Made by a program: the position numbers and the translations under genes
DNA from: JABFRJ01 sp033812735
GTDB lineage: Bacteria > Pseudomonadota > Alphaproteobacteria > Rhizobiales > Hyphomicrobiaceae
Assembly (NCBI GenBank): GCA_033812735.1
Contig: JAPXTA010000007.1
Location: 1-64,000 of the forward strand
Direction of reading: 5' to 3'
Length of the DNA: 64,000 nucleotides
Notes under the pieces: generated by a model
The model's input: only the letters and a program-made list of their open reading frames with translations
What the model was told of the DNA's origin: nothing
Databases searched by the model: none
Shown here: piece by piece, positions 1 through 7,268 of the stretch
Layout: every line of letters starts with the position of its first letter
How positions within the stretch are numbered: position 1 is the first letter of the stretch

Positions 1-654
1 ATGATCGACGACCTCGTGAGCCAAGGGGTGAGCGAGCCCTACCGCATGTTTACGTCGCGAGCCGAGTTCCGGCTGCGCCTTCGTGCTGACAATGCTGATC
101 AGCGGCTTACGCCACTTGGGATCGCGATCGGTTGCGTTGGAACCGACCGCGAGGCTCTGTTTGGTGCGAAGCAGGTACAACTATCTGAAGCGCGGGAGAT
201 GCTTTCAGCTCTCGTGTTGACGCCTAACGAGGCCGAGGCTGCGGGTTTGAGCGTCAACAAGGACGGTCGGCGCCGGTCTGCGTTCGATCTTTTGGCTCAT
301 CCCGGGGTTGATTTTGCGCGTGTCCGGGCGATCTGGCCTGAATTGAGGGCAATTAAGCCCGAAATCGCAGCCCAGATCGAGGTTGACGCTCGTTACGCAG
401 CTTACGTCGAGCGCCAACAGGTAGACGTCGATTCGTTGCGGCGGGACGAGGCGCTTTCGATCCCCGGTGAGATGGACTTTCAGGCGATTATTGGTCTTTC
501 GACCGAGCTGAAACAGAAATTAGACCGATACAAGCCGGCTACGATCGCGCAGGCGGGTCGGATCGACGGTATGACGCCGGCCGCGCTGATGCTGGTTTTG
601 GCGGCGGTGAAGAAGGGGCAGCGCGACCGCAAACAGCGGTTTGGTGCCCTTTAA
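1..654 (+). CDS. mnmG: tRNA uridine-5-carboxymethylaminomethyl modification enzyme MnmG (GidA), C-terminal part
   Basis: This is the C-terminal third of MnmG, the FAD-dependent partner of MnmE that makes cmnm5U at the wobble position of certain tRNAs. The frame is open from base 1 and the first visible residues (SEPYRMFTSRAEFRLRLR) are the conserved core just before the helical C-terminal domain, so the true start lies upstream of the window. The C-terminal helical domain that binds MnmE and tRNA is complete, including the conserved segment around YAAYVERQQ, and the gene ends at TAA. It is followed after 55 bases by rsmG, the classical gidA-gidB order next to parAB. Only about 217 of the expected 620-630 residues are visible. 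Confidence 0.95.
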   Translation: MIDDLVSQGVSEPYRMFTSRAEFRLRLRADNADQRLTPLGIAIGCVGTDREALFGAKQVQLSEAREMLSALVLTPNEAEAAGLSVNKDGRRRSAFDLLAHPGVDFARVRAIWPELRAIKPEIAAQIEVDARYAAYVERQQVDVDSLRRDEALSIPGEMDFQAIIGLSTELKQKLDRYKPATIAQAGRIDGMTPAALMLVLAAVKKGQRDRKQRFGAL

Positions 655-696
655 GGCAACGCGGTTCCGCCTAGCACGGGCTCTTATTCGCGAATC

Positions 697-701
697 GGAG
701 G
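697..701 (+). promoter_or_regulatory. Ribosome-binding site that places the rsmG start at an ATT codon
   Basis: A perfect GGAGG lies 8 bases before ATT at 710. The in-frame stop TAG at 707-709 means the rsmG frame cannot begin further upstream. No ATG, and no GTG or TTG, occurs in frame between 710 and the TTG at 830, which lies inside the conserved N-terminal motif. The Shine-Dalgarno spacing therefore supports initiation at ATT 710. This is an inference from position and family length. Confidence 0.6.
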
Positions 702-709
702 CGACTTAG

Positions 710-1369
710 ATTTCGGAGTCGATTCAAGGACCTGAAGACTTTGAAAAGGCGTTCGGCGTTTCACGTGAAACGATCGAGCGGCTGATTAGTTACGAGCAGC
801 TTCTGGTCAAGTGGCAGCGAACGATCAACTTGGTTGCCCCGAAGACGCTTTCTGAGGTGTGGGGACGGCATTTTGCAGACAGCGCGCAACTTGTGTCGAT
901 GACCCCCGTCTTTCGGCCGCTGCATTGGGTTGATCTCGGGTCGGGGGGCGGCTTTCCAGGGCTTGTGGTCGGAATTCTGCTCGCTGAAAGCGGTGGGGCC
1001 CGGCTCACGCTCGTTGAAAGCGACACCAGGAAGGGTGCATTTTTGCGTGAAGTGGCCCGTTCGACCGGGATTTCGTCGCGGTTGACAGTGGATATTGTGG
1101 CCGGGCGGATCGAAAGCCCGGCAAATCAGACTAGGGTCGGGCCAGCGGATGTGGTTTCTGCCCGTGCGCTCGCACCATTGAATAAGCTTCTGGATTTGGC
1201 TGGGGGCTATATGGGGCCACAGTCAGTCGGGCTCTTTCTCAAAGGGCGCGACTTGGCGGTCGAGATTGCCGAGGCAGAAAAGGAGTTTGCGTTCGCATTC
1301 GACATCGTGCCGAGTCGCACGGACCCTAGTGGCCAGTTGTTGTCGGTGCGCGGTGTGCGCAGAAAGTAG
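710..1369 (+). CDS. rsmG: 16S rRNA (guanine527-N7)-methyltransferase RsmG (GidB), probable ATT start
   Basis: RsmG methylates N7 of G527 in 16S rRNA using S-adenosylmethionine. The class I methyltransferase loop DLGSGGGFPGL is clear, as is the family N-terminal motif LLVKWQRTINLVAPKTL followed by WGRHFADSAQL. That motif requires coding well upstream of the TTG at 830. Reading back, the frame is open to ATT at 710 with GGAGG at the right spacing, giving 219 residues, the usual family length (about 205-220). A start at TTG 830 would remove the N-terminal helices. The gene follows mnmG and precedes parA, and its N-terminal coding sequence contains a parS site at 757-772. The family and function are certain; the non-canonical start is likely but unproven. 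Confidence 0.93.
   Translation: MSESIQGPEDFEKAFGVSRETIERLISYEQLLVKWQRTINLVAPKTLSEVWGRHFADSAQLVSMTPVFRPLHWVDLGSGGGFPGLVVGILLAESGGARLTLVESDTRKGAFLREVARSTGISSRLTVDIVAGRIESPANQTRVGPADVVSARALAPLNKLLDLAGGYMGPQSVGLFLKGRDLAVEIAEAEKEFAFAFDIVPSRTDPSGQLLSVRGVRRK
757..772. other. parS: parS centromere-like ParB-binding site inside rsmG
   Basis: The sequence CGTTTCACGTGAAACG is a perfect 16-bp palindrome containing the 14-bp core GTTTCACGTGAAAC of the bacterial parS consensus (TGTTTCACGTGAAACA); only the outermost base pair differs from the consensus. It lies in the rsmG coding sequence about 640 bases before parA and 1.56 kb before parB. ParB is known to load at such sites, spread as a CTP-dependent sliding clamp and, with ParA, segregate the origin region. 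The site encodes the residues VSRETI within RsmG, so it is under both coding and centromere constraint. Confidence 0.88.
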
Positions 1370-1408
1370 TTTTATTTCAGTTCGTTAGTCGAACTGCGGA
1401 GGCTGGCG

Positions 1409-2266
1409 ATGACACAAACGGCTGCTCCTGCTGCTCCCGGCAACGTCCGGCGCGGGCCTCGTGTTATCGTGCTCGCCAATCAGAAGGGCGGCGTCGGCAA
1501 GACCACGACTGCGATCAATCTTGGTACGGCACTCGCGGCAGCCGGTGAGAAAGTTCTGATTATCGATCTCGATCCCCAGGGCAATGCGTCGACCGGTGTC
1601 GGTGTTGGGCCCGATCAGCGGCCAAGAACGATGTACGATGTGCTGACCGGGCACTGCACGCTGTCAGAGGCCATTATTGAGACGCGGGTTCCAGGGCTTT
1701 CGATCGTTCCGGCAAACGGCGATCTCGTTGGGCTCGAGTCCGAGATTCATGCGGATGTAAACCGACCCTACCGTCTTCGGGACGCGATCGCCCGGCTGGT
1801 CGCCGAGCAGCGAGTGAAGCCTGGAGATTTTCCGATTGCATTCGTGCTGATCGATTGTCCTCCGTCACTCAACCTACTGACGCTCAACGCCATGACGGCG
1901 GCGCAAGCGGCCATCGTTCCTGTTCAATGCGAATTCTTCGCGCTCGAGGGTATTTCGCAGCTCAAGGAGACGATCGATCAGATCAAGGCGACGCTCAACT
2001 CGGGATTAGAAATTCAAGGCGTCGTTCTCACCATGCATGATGCTCGAACGGCTTTTTCCCGCGAAGTTGCCGATAACGTCCGTACGTTTTTTGGTGCGAA
2101 GGTCTACGAAACGGTCATTCCGCGCAACATTCGGGTGGCGGAAGCACCGTCGTACGGGCAGCCGATCCTCATTTATGATCCCGACTGTATCGGGTCGCAG
2201 GCTTACATCAAGCTCGCTTCGGAAGTGATGGGCCGCGAGGCTCGTGTGAGTGCGCCAGCACGATGA
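1409..2266 (+). CDS. parA: Chromosome partitioning ATPase ParA
   Basis: ParA is the Walker-type ATPase that binds DNA non-specifically and pulls ParB-parS complexes, segregating newly replicated origins. The 285-residue protein has the deviant Walker A KGGVGKTT at residues 26-33 (including the signature lysine K26), the switch-type motif DLDPQGNAST near 53-62 and Walker B LIDCPP with Asp149. It has no N-terminal helix-turn-helix, so it is a chromosomal (Soj-like) rather than plasmid P1-type ParA. It follows rsmG by 39 bases and is followed by parB. The last coding bases lie 68 bases before the parB start. The start ATG at 1409 is preceded by a purine-rich GGAGGCTGGCG segment. Confidence 0.95.
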   Translation: MTQTAAPAAPGNVRRGPRVIVLANQKGGVGKTTTAINLGTALAAAGEKVLIIDLDPQGNASTGVGVGPDQRPRTMYDVLTGHCTLSEAIIETRVPGLSIVPANGDLVGLESEIHADVNRPYRLRDAIARLVAEQRVKPGDFPIAFVLIDCPPSLNLLTLNAMTAAQAAIVPVQCEFFALEGISQLKETIDQIKATLNSGLEIQGVVLTMHDARTAFSREVADNVRTFFGAKVYETVIPRNIRVAEAPSYGQPILIYDPDCIGSQAYIKLASEVMGREARVSAPAR

Positions 2267-2333
2267 GCGGCGTCAAGTCGTCGATATTTGTAGTATTGCG
2301 TCCGGTAGCCTCTCAAACAACGGGTTTTTTTCC

Positions 2334-3209
2334 ATGAACATGCCCCTGCCGCGCAACAGGTTGGGCCGCGGTCTTGCCTCTTTGATTGGCGAGCCAGCGA
2401 TGGCGAATCCACGGTTGCCGTCGGAAGGCGAGCAGCGCGTCGTTCCTCTCGATCAGCTCCATGGCAGCCGAACCAATCCGCGCAAGCATTTCGACGAGAG
2501 CGAACTACAGGAACTAGCGGACTCGATTGCGCAGAAGGGGCTCGTGCAGCCCATTCTAGTCAGGGCCGATCCTGCTGGTGGCTATGAGATCGTCGCTGGC
2601 GAACGGCGTTGGCGTGCTTCCCAGAAGGCCGGTCTGCACCAGGTCGCTGTGATCGTGCGCGAGCTCAACGACCAAGAAGTTATGGAGCTAGCGATCATCG
2701 AGAACGTCCAACGGGCGGACTTGAATGCGATCGAAGAGGCCGCTGGGTACAATGAACTCATTCAAAGGTTCCAATACACGCAAGAGCAGCTTTCCGAGGT
2801 GATCGGCAAGAGCCGTAGCCATCTTGCCAATATGCTCCGGCTGCTCAAGCTGCCTGACAGCGTGCAGGGGCTGGTTCTCGAAGGAAAGTTGACGGCGGGT
2901 CATGCCCGGGCGTTGGTCGGACGCGAGGATGCTGACGCGTTGGCTCAGCGGGTCATCGAACAGGATCTCAGCGTTCGCGATATCGAGGCGCTTGTTCAGC
3001 AGATCGACAAGGGGGGCCCAAAGCCGCCCGTGAGCCGTGTGCGCGAGAAGGATGCCGACACCAAAGCTTTCGAAAAAGAGCTCGGCGATCTGTTGGGCCT
3101 CAAGGTGGAGATCAAGCGTGGGTCGGGCGAGAGCGGCCTGATGGTCATAAAGTACGGCAACTTCGATCAGCTCGACTACATTCGGGCTCGGCTAGCTGGC
3201 GGGCAATAG
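2334..3209 (+). CDS. parB: Chromosome partitioning protein ParB (parS-binding CTPase)
   Basis: ParB binds parS, hydrolyses CTP and spreads to build the partition complex. Counting from ATG 2334, the CTP-binding motifs GERRWR (89-94) and ENVQRADLN (123-131) are present, followed by the helix-turn-helix region IGKSRSHLANMLRLLKLP and a short C-terminal dimerisation domain. The N-terminal LGRGLASLIG motif, known in this family to contact ParA and stimulate its ATPase, lies at residues 10-19. It fixes the start at 2334 (or 2340) rather than the longer frame beginning inside the end of parA. The protein is 291 residues, a normal length. Its target site is at 757-772. Confidence 0.95.
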   Translation: MNMPLPRNRLGRGLASLIGEPAMANPRLPSEGEQRVVPLDQLHGSRTNPRKHFDESELQELADSIAQKGLVQPILVRADPAGGYEIVAGERRWRASQKAGLHQVAVIVRELNDQEVMELAIIENVQRADLNAIEEAAGYNELIQRFQYTQEQLSEVIGKSRSHLANMLRLLKLPDSVQGLVLEGKLTAGHARALVGREDADALAQRVIEQDLSVRDIEALVQQIDKGGPKPPVSRVREKDADTKAFEKELGDLLGLKVEIKRGSGESGLMVIKYGNFDQLDYIRARLAGGQ

Positions 3210-3317
3210 AAAGCCTAACGCACTGCTAGTGATCAGATTTGCCGCTGCCGATCTTGTAGGCAAACAGGTCTTCGTGCATTGGTCGGCTGCAACGCGAGCA
3301 AAACAGCGAGCCGCTCC

Positions 3318-3641
3318 ATGGCCAAAGACACCATTCTCAGTCTTGCGGAGACGATCAAGTCCCGTCGATCTGCGACGGGAGATAAATCCTATACGCGCCA
3401 GCTTCTGGATCGGGGGCCTGAGTATTGCGCACGCAAATTCGGTGAAGAGGCCATCGAGACGGTTATTGCAGGCCTAACCGGGGATGACAAAGCGCTGACG
3501 GCCGAAGCTGCCGACGTTATTTATCATCTGCTGGTGTTGCTTGAAGTTCGCGGAATCGACGTGGCAGAGGTCTACAGCGTGCTGGACTCGCGGACGCAGC
3601 AGTCCGGACTGGCGGAGAAGGCTGCTCGCAAGACCTCCTAA
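3318..3641 (+). CDS. hisE: Phosphoribosyl-ATP pyrophosphatase HisE
   Basis: HisE hydrolyses phosphoribosyl-ATP to phosphoribosyl-AMP, the second step of histidine synthesis. The 107-residue protein is a complete all-alpha MazG-like NTP pyrophosphatase: the EEAIE segment (residues 43-47) and EAADVIYHLLVLL (from 63) carry the acidic metal-binding residues. The start at ATG 3318 gives MAKDTILSLAETI, which matches the usual N-terminus; longer in-frame starts add non-homologous residues. In many Hyphomicrobiales hisE closes a hisBHAF cluster and is followed by coaA. Here coaA follows by 45 bases, but the other his genes are replaced upstream by parAB. Confidence 0.93.
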   Translation: MAKDTILSLAETIKSRRSATGDKSYTRQLLDRGPEYCARKFGEEAIETVIAGLTGDDKALTAEAADVIYHLLVLLEVRGIDVAEVYSVLDSRTQQSGLAEKAARKTS

Positions 3642-3686
3642 TCTCCGGCAGATTTCTAATTCTCCCTTGTTGGGATCCGCTCCGCC

Positions 3687-4640
3687 ATGCCTTACCGTCA
3701 AGCCATCGAATTTTCGCCCTATCGTACCTTTTCGCGAGAGGATTGGGCGAAGCTGCGTGCAGATACGCCGATGACGCTGGTGGAGCGCGATCTCGAGTCA
3801 TTGTCCGGCATCATCGACGAGCTCTCTATGAGAGAAGTCGAGGAGATTTATCTTCCGCTTTCGCGCCTACTCAATCTCTACGTCGCTGCATCGCAGGAAT
3901 TGCATCTCGTCACCAATCGGTTTTTGGGGCGGCGCGATGGGCAGGTCCCGTTCATTATCGGGGTCGCGGGGTCCGTCGCTGTCGGCAAGAGCACAACCGC
4001 GCGCGTTCTCAGGGCACTGCTTGCGCGATGGCCGGATCACCCTCGGGTCGATCTGGTTACGACCGATGGTTTTCTTCTCCCCAATGCCGAGTTGGCGAAG
4101 CGCGATCTTATGGAGAGGAAAGGCTTTCCGGAGAGCTTCGACACCTATCGCTTGCTGAACTTTCTAAACGACGTCAAATCCGGGAAATCGAACGTCAAGG
4201 CGCCGGTGTACTCCCACTTCCATTACGACGTTGTGCCAGGGCAAGAGATCACTGTTGACCGGCCTCATGTTCTGATTGTCGAGGGGTTGAATGTTCTTCA
4301 GCCGGCACGGTTGCCGAAGGACGGGAAGGCAATTCCGTTCGTCTCGGATTTCTTCGACTTCTCAATCTATATCGATGCCGATGTCCAGGTGATCGAGAAG
4401 TGGTACGTCACCCGCTTCATGCGGTTGCGTCAGACGGCGTTTCGCGATCCGGCTGCGTTTTTCCATCGCTATGCAAGTCTATCTGATGAGGCAGCCCGGC
4501 AGCGCGCCCTGCACATCTGGAAGACGATCAATTTCAAGAATCTGGAAGAAAATATCCTCCCGACGCGGCAGCGGGCAGGGCTTATTATCCGCAAGGGTCC
4601 GAACCATTTGACCGAGACCGTGGACCTGAGGCGGGTTTAG
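3687..4640 (+). CDS. coaA: Pantothenate kinase type I CoaA
   Basis: CoaA phosphorylates pantothenate with ATP, the first committed step of coenzyme A synthesis, in the cytoplasm. The 317-residue protein matches the type I (PRK-like P-loop) family in length. The P-loop GSVAVGKS is at residues 95-102, followed by TTDGFLLPN, the RKGFPESFD stretch and YSHFHYDVVPG, which are family hallmarks in order. It follows hisE by 45 bases, probably in the same transcript, and converges with the minus-strand gene at 4644 with only three bases between stops. Type I enzymes are typically feedback-inhibited by CoA; nothing in the sequence contradicts this. Confidence 0.95.
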   Translation: MPYRQAIEFSPYRTFSREDWAKLRADTPMTLVERDLESLSGIIDELSMREVEEIYLPLSRLLNLYVAASQELHLVTNRFLGRRDGQVPFIIGVAGSVAVGKSTTARVLRALLARWPDHPRVDLVTTDGFLLPNAELAKRDLMERKGFPESFDTYRLLNFLNDVKSGKSNVKAPVYSHFHYDVVPGQEITVDRPHVLIVEGLNVLQPARLPKDGKAIPFVSDFFDFSIYIDADVQVIEKWYVTRFMRLRQTAFRDPAAFFHRYASLSDEAARQRALHIWKTINFKNLEENILPTRQRAGLIIRKGPNHLTETVDLRRV

Positions 4641-4643
4641 ATC

Positions 4644-5621
4644 CTAGGCCTTGTCCGTTGGCTTCTTGCCGCTCATCATCCCGGTAAAACTCGCTAGCAA
4701 CATCTGACCCATCATCGTCTGCGCTTGAAGCATATTTCCAAATGGCGTTCCCGCAAGTGCGCTCTGATAGGAGAACATTTGCAGCTTCGCCACCGCAGTC
4801 ATGACTTCGACGGAAAGTTTGAGCGCCTCCATCTGGTTCTGGACCAGCGGATTGGCGGGCGGCGGCTTCGGTGCGAAGGGCTGCAAGAACGGGGGCATGA
4901 AGGGGAACATCATTCCGGGGTGTTGGCCAGGGTGTTGGCCCGGATGCTGGCTAGGATGTTGGCTTGCCTGAGGGAAGAAGGCCGCAAACGGGTTTGGCGG
5001 CGTGGACGTCGGTTGATCAGGGGGCGAGGGTGGACGAGGGTTGGTTGTGGTCTGATCGACGGGTCGCGGCGGCGGGGGCGAGCTGGCCTGCTGAGTGATC
5101 GGTGATGCGGCAGGTTTATTCTGTTCATCGTCTAGCGCCTGGACAGCCGTTGCCTGAAGCGCCTTCAGGTACGCTGCAAGGAGAGCTGCCTCACGGGCCT
5201 TATGGGGGTCTTTAGCGGTCGAATCCGTAGTATTTGGCGGGAGTTTCGGCGCTTCCGGAATGGTCGGTCCGGGCTTTGGCACGCGTGCAATAGTTGGTGT
5301 CTCGACAACCTGGCGGGTCGCCGGTCGAGATGCTGGTTGTGCCCCGCGCGCCTCTGCTTTCGCGCGCGGCTTTCGCGACTGACGCTTACTTGGAGAGGGT
5401 AGCGCGGGTTGCTCTGTCTTGGCGACCTTCACCTTCTCGCGGAGGCGGCGGACGATCGAAGGATTGTCGATGCCGATCAGTTTGATGGCGGTCGTGGGTT
5501 TCAAAGCCGGATCGTCTGCCATGAGACGAGCGATTTGCCGCAACAAGGTTGAGTCGTCGATGCCGGTTCCTTTCGGACGGCCGCGACGGCGCGGTGCCGT
5601 GTCGGTGCTCAGATCTGCCAT
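4644..5621 (-). CDS. Uncharacterised AT-hook-like, proline-rich protein with HPGQ repeats
   Basis: I do not recognise a named family. The 325-residue protein starts with an AT-hook-like basic motif RRRGRPKGTG (residues 11-20), then a helical segment with LLRQIARLMADDPALKPTTAIKLIG and SIVRRLREKVKV that could be a small DNA-binding or dimerisation module. A long Pro/Ala/Ser/Thr-rich disordered linker follows (about 70-225), then a run of QHPS/QHPG repeats, and finally a hydrophobic Met-rich helical tail (about 250-318) resembling phasin-like or membrane-interacting amphipathic helices. It converges with coaA. The N-terminal motif suggests contact with DNA; the tail suggests self-association. 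Both points are inference. Its reading frame and codon use look genuine. Confidence 0.75.
   Translation of the reverse strand: MADLSTDTAPRRRGRPKGTGIDDSTLLRQIARLMADDPALKPTTAIKLIGIDNPSIVRRLREKVKVAKTEQPALPSPSKRQSRKPRAKAEARGAQPASRPATRQVVETPTIARVPKPGPTIPEAPKLPPNTTDSTAKDPHKAREAALLAAYLKALQATAVQALDDEQNKPAASPITQQASSPPPPRPVDQTTTNPRPPSPPDQPTSTPPNPFAAFFPQASQHPSQHPGQHPGQHPGMMFPFMPPFLQPFAPKPPPANPLVQNQMEALKLSVEVMTAVAKLQMFSYQSALAGTPFGNMLQAQTMMGQMLLASFTGMMSGKKPTDKA
4915..4962. repeat. Four 12-bp tandem repeats coding QHPG/QHPS
   Basis: Four consecutive 12-base units (consensus on the + strand CCNGGRTGYTGG) occupy this stretch. On the minus strand each codes for the tetrapeptide QHPG or QHPS. The unit length is a multiple of three, so copy-number change would keep the frame. 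The repeat is confined to the linker of the 4644-5621 protein. Confidence 0.85.
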
Positions 5622-5805
5622 AGCTCTCTATCTCGCTGCGACCAAAAGGCCGCGCGACCAGCTTCGTGAGCGCGGGCTACGCTCGATGCTTGAGATTATA
5701 TTCCAACGCGGCGCGGAGTCACGAGCGATTGGAGGAGTGGGCAGCTCGACTCCATCCGTAAGGGATTTTAATCTGTTTGGCTAGATCAAATCGCCATCCA
5801 GCTTC

Positions 5806-6456
5806 TCAGGAGGTGCCGGTGCGGCACTCTTCGTTGGCCGGCAGGGGATCACAGGTCTTGTCGGTGCTGCAGCGATCCAGTGCGGCATCGAGCTCCGGAT
5901 TGACGATGCCATCCACTGGGCCCTTATAAAGTCCGTGGTCGGTCAGGCCGCATTGGTACATTTTAATCATCCGCTCGCCACCGAACTTCATGGCCTGCCG
6001 ATAATCAGATACCGCGCCAGCCGGGTTTCCCATCGACTGGCGGATGTGGGCCCTGGTGTCGTATGACGCGCCACTTGTCGGGTCGAGGCCAAGTGATTTT
6101 TCGACATCGAGAACCCCATCCGCGGGCCGGCCCCACCGGAAGTAGGCCCATGCCCGGTTATTCAGGGGTATCGACGCATTCGGCTGGATCGCCAAGGATC
6201 GGTCGTAGTCCTTGATCGCTTCCGCATACCAACCCTTCATCGACAGCGCGAGCGCCCGGTCGGCGTAAAGCCTGGCGCGCTCGTCTGGAGTGAGATTGCC
6301 GCGTTCCAGTAGGGCCGTGCAGCCGCGAATCTTCGCTTCCAGATCGGTCGAGAAGCAATCGATCTCCATATCGGCTCGTGCGGGGGCCGGTGCAATGTGT
6401 CCAACAGTCAGCAGCGCAATCGCAGCAAACAGACAATAGCGGTGCAGCTTCATCAT
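5806..6456 (-). CDS. Exported TPR-repeat protein with a C-terminal peptidoglycan-binding-like segment
   Basis: The chosen start at 6456 gives MMKLHRYCLFAAIALLTVG and an Ala-rich ending (APARA), a good Sec signal peptide. A start further upstream would bury it. The mature part has about three tetratricopeptide repeats (for example RARLYADRALALSMKGWYAEA and IPLNNRAWAYFRWGRPADG), so it is probably a periplasmic scaffold. The C-terminus LYKGPVDGIVNPELDAALDRC resembles the PG_binding_1 fold, where GPVDG is typical of the repeat. Six or more cysteines in the mature part suggest disulfides. The gene lies downstream of trmB on the same strand, 67 bases away. Its exact role is unknown. Confidence 0.8.
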   Translation of the reverse strand: MMKLHRYCLFAAIALLTVGHIAPAPARADMEIDCFSTDLEAKIRGCTALLERGNLTPDERARLYADRALALSMKGWYAEAIKDYDRSLAIQPNASIPLNNRAWAYFRWGRPADGVLDVEKSLGLDPTSGASYDTRAHIRQSMGNPAGAVSDYRQAMKFGGERMIKMYQCGLTDHGLYKGPVDGIVNPELDAALDRCSTDKTCDPLPANEECRTGTS

Positions 6457-6523
6457 CGCACTCCAGCCGGGCGATCGGCACAAGTTCTTGCAGGCACTTT
6501 CGGGCATTGTAGCGGCGCGTCGA

Positions 6524-7213
6524 TCACCGGCGGACAAAAAACAAGTAGCAACTTCGACGGCCCTCGCGCACTGCCTTCTGCTCGTAACGGGTTTGTGGCC
6601 AGTCGGGGGGGCGGACCTGCCAAGCGGACGGCCGGTCGGCAGTCCACTCGAACTCGGGCGAGTCCTGAAAAGCCATCAGGATCGTGCGGGCGTAGTCAGG
6701 GATGTCGGTGCCGATGCGCAGTTCTGCGCCGGGCTTCATTGCTCGGGCTAGATCCGCTAGCAGGCGGCGATTAATCAGGCGGCGTTTCTGATGCTTGCGC
6801 TTGGGCCAGGGGTCCGGGAAGAGGATAAATACCTTGTCCACCGATTGGGGTGGCATATTTGCAAGTATCGCACGCGCGTCGTCGGCGAGTAGACGGATGT
6901 TTGCAAGCTTCCTGTCTGCGATGGCGGTCAGAACCTTGACCACCCCCTCTTCGAAGGGTTCGCAGCCGATGATATGAATTGAGGGATTATTTTCCGCTTG
7001 CCATATCAAATGTTCTCCCCCGCCAAAGCCGATCTCCAACCAAACCGGTTTTCCCGCCCTGTCGGCATTAAGAGGCGCTCTTGGATCAATGGCGACGCGC
7101 GGCAGTAGGTCCCGCAAGAGCATGTCCTGCCGGGGCGAGAGTTTGCGGCCGCGGCGGCGGCCGAACGATCGCAAGGGCGCATCAGGGTCTTTCAGGTTCG
7201 CATGATCGGTCAT
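6524..7213 (-). CDS. trmB: tRNA (guanine46-N7)-methyltransferase TrmB
   Basis: TrmB methylates N7 of G46 in the variable loop of tRNAs. The 229-residue protein shows the family order: FGRRRGRKLSPRQ near the N-terminus, the SAM-binding loop EIGFGGGEHL, the motif IGCEPFEEGVVKVL, and FPDPWPKRKHQKRRLI, which is diagnostic for TrmB. The C-terminal TRYEQKA segment, involved in tRNA recognition, is present. Start ATG at 7213 gives the expected length. In alphaproteobacteria trmB is often near metK or rimP; here it is flanked by an HNH gene upstream and a TPR gene downstream, all on the minus strand. Confidence 0.95.
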   Translation of the reverse strand: MTDHANLKDPDAPLRSFGRRRGRKLSPRQDMLLRDLLPRVAIDPRAPLNADRAGKPVWLEIGFGGGEHLIWQAENNPSIHIIGCEPFEEGVVKVLTAIADRKLANIRLLADDARAILANMPPQSVDKVFILFPDPWPKRKHQKRRLINRRLLADLARAMKPGAELRIGTDIPDYARTILMAFQDSPEFEWTADRPSAWQVRPPDWPQTRYEQKAVREGRRSCYLFFVRR

Positions 7214-7268
7214 GCGCGTTCACATATCACGACCGCGCACGCTGGCCAGTCTGCTTGCGGCCCTCGCA

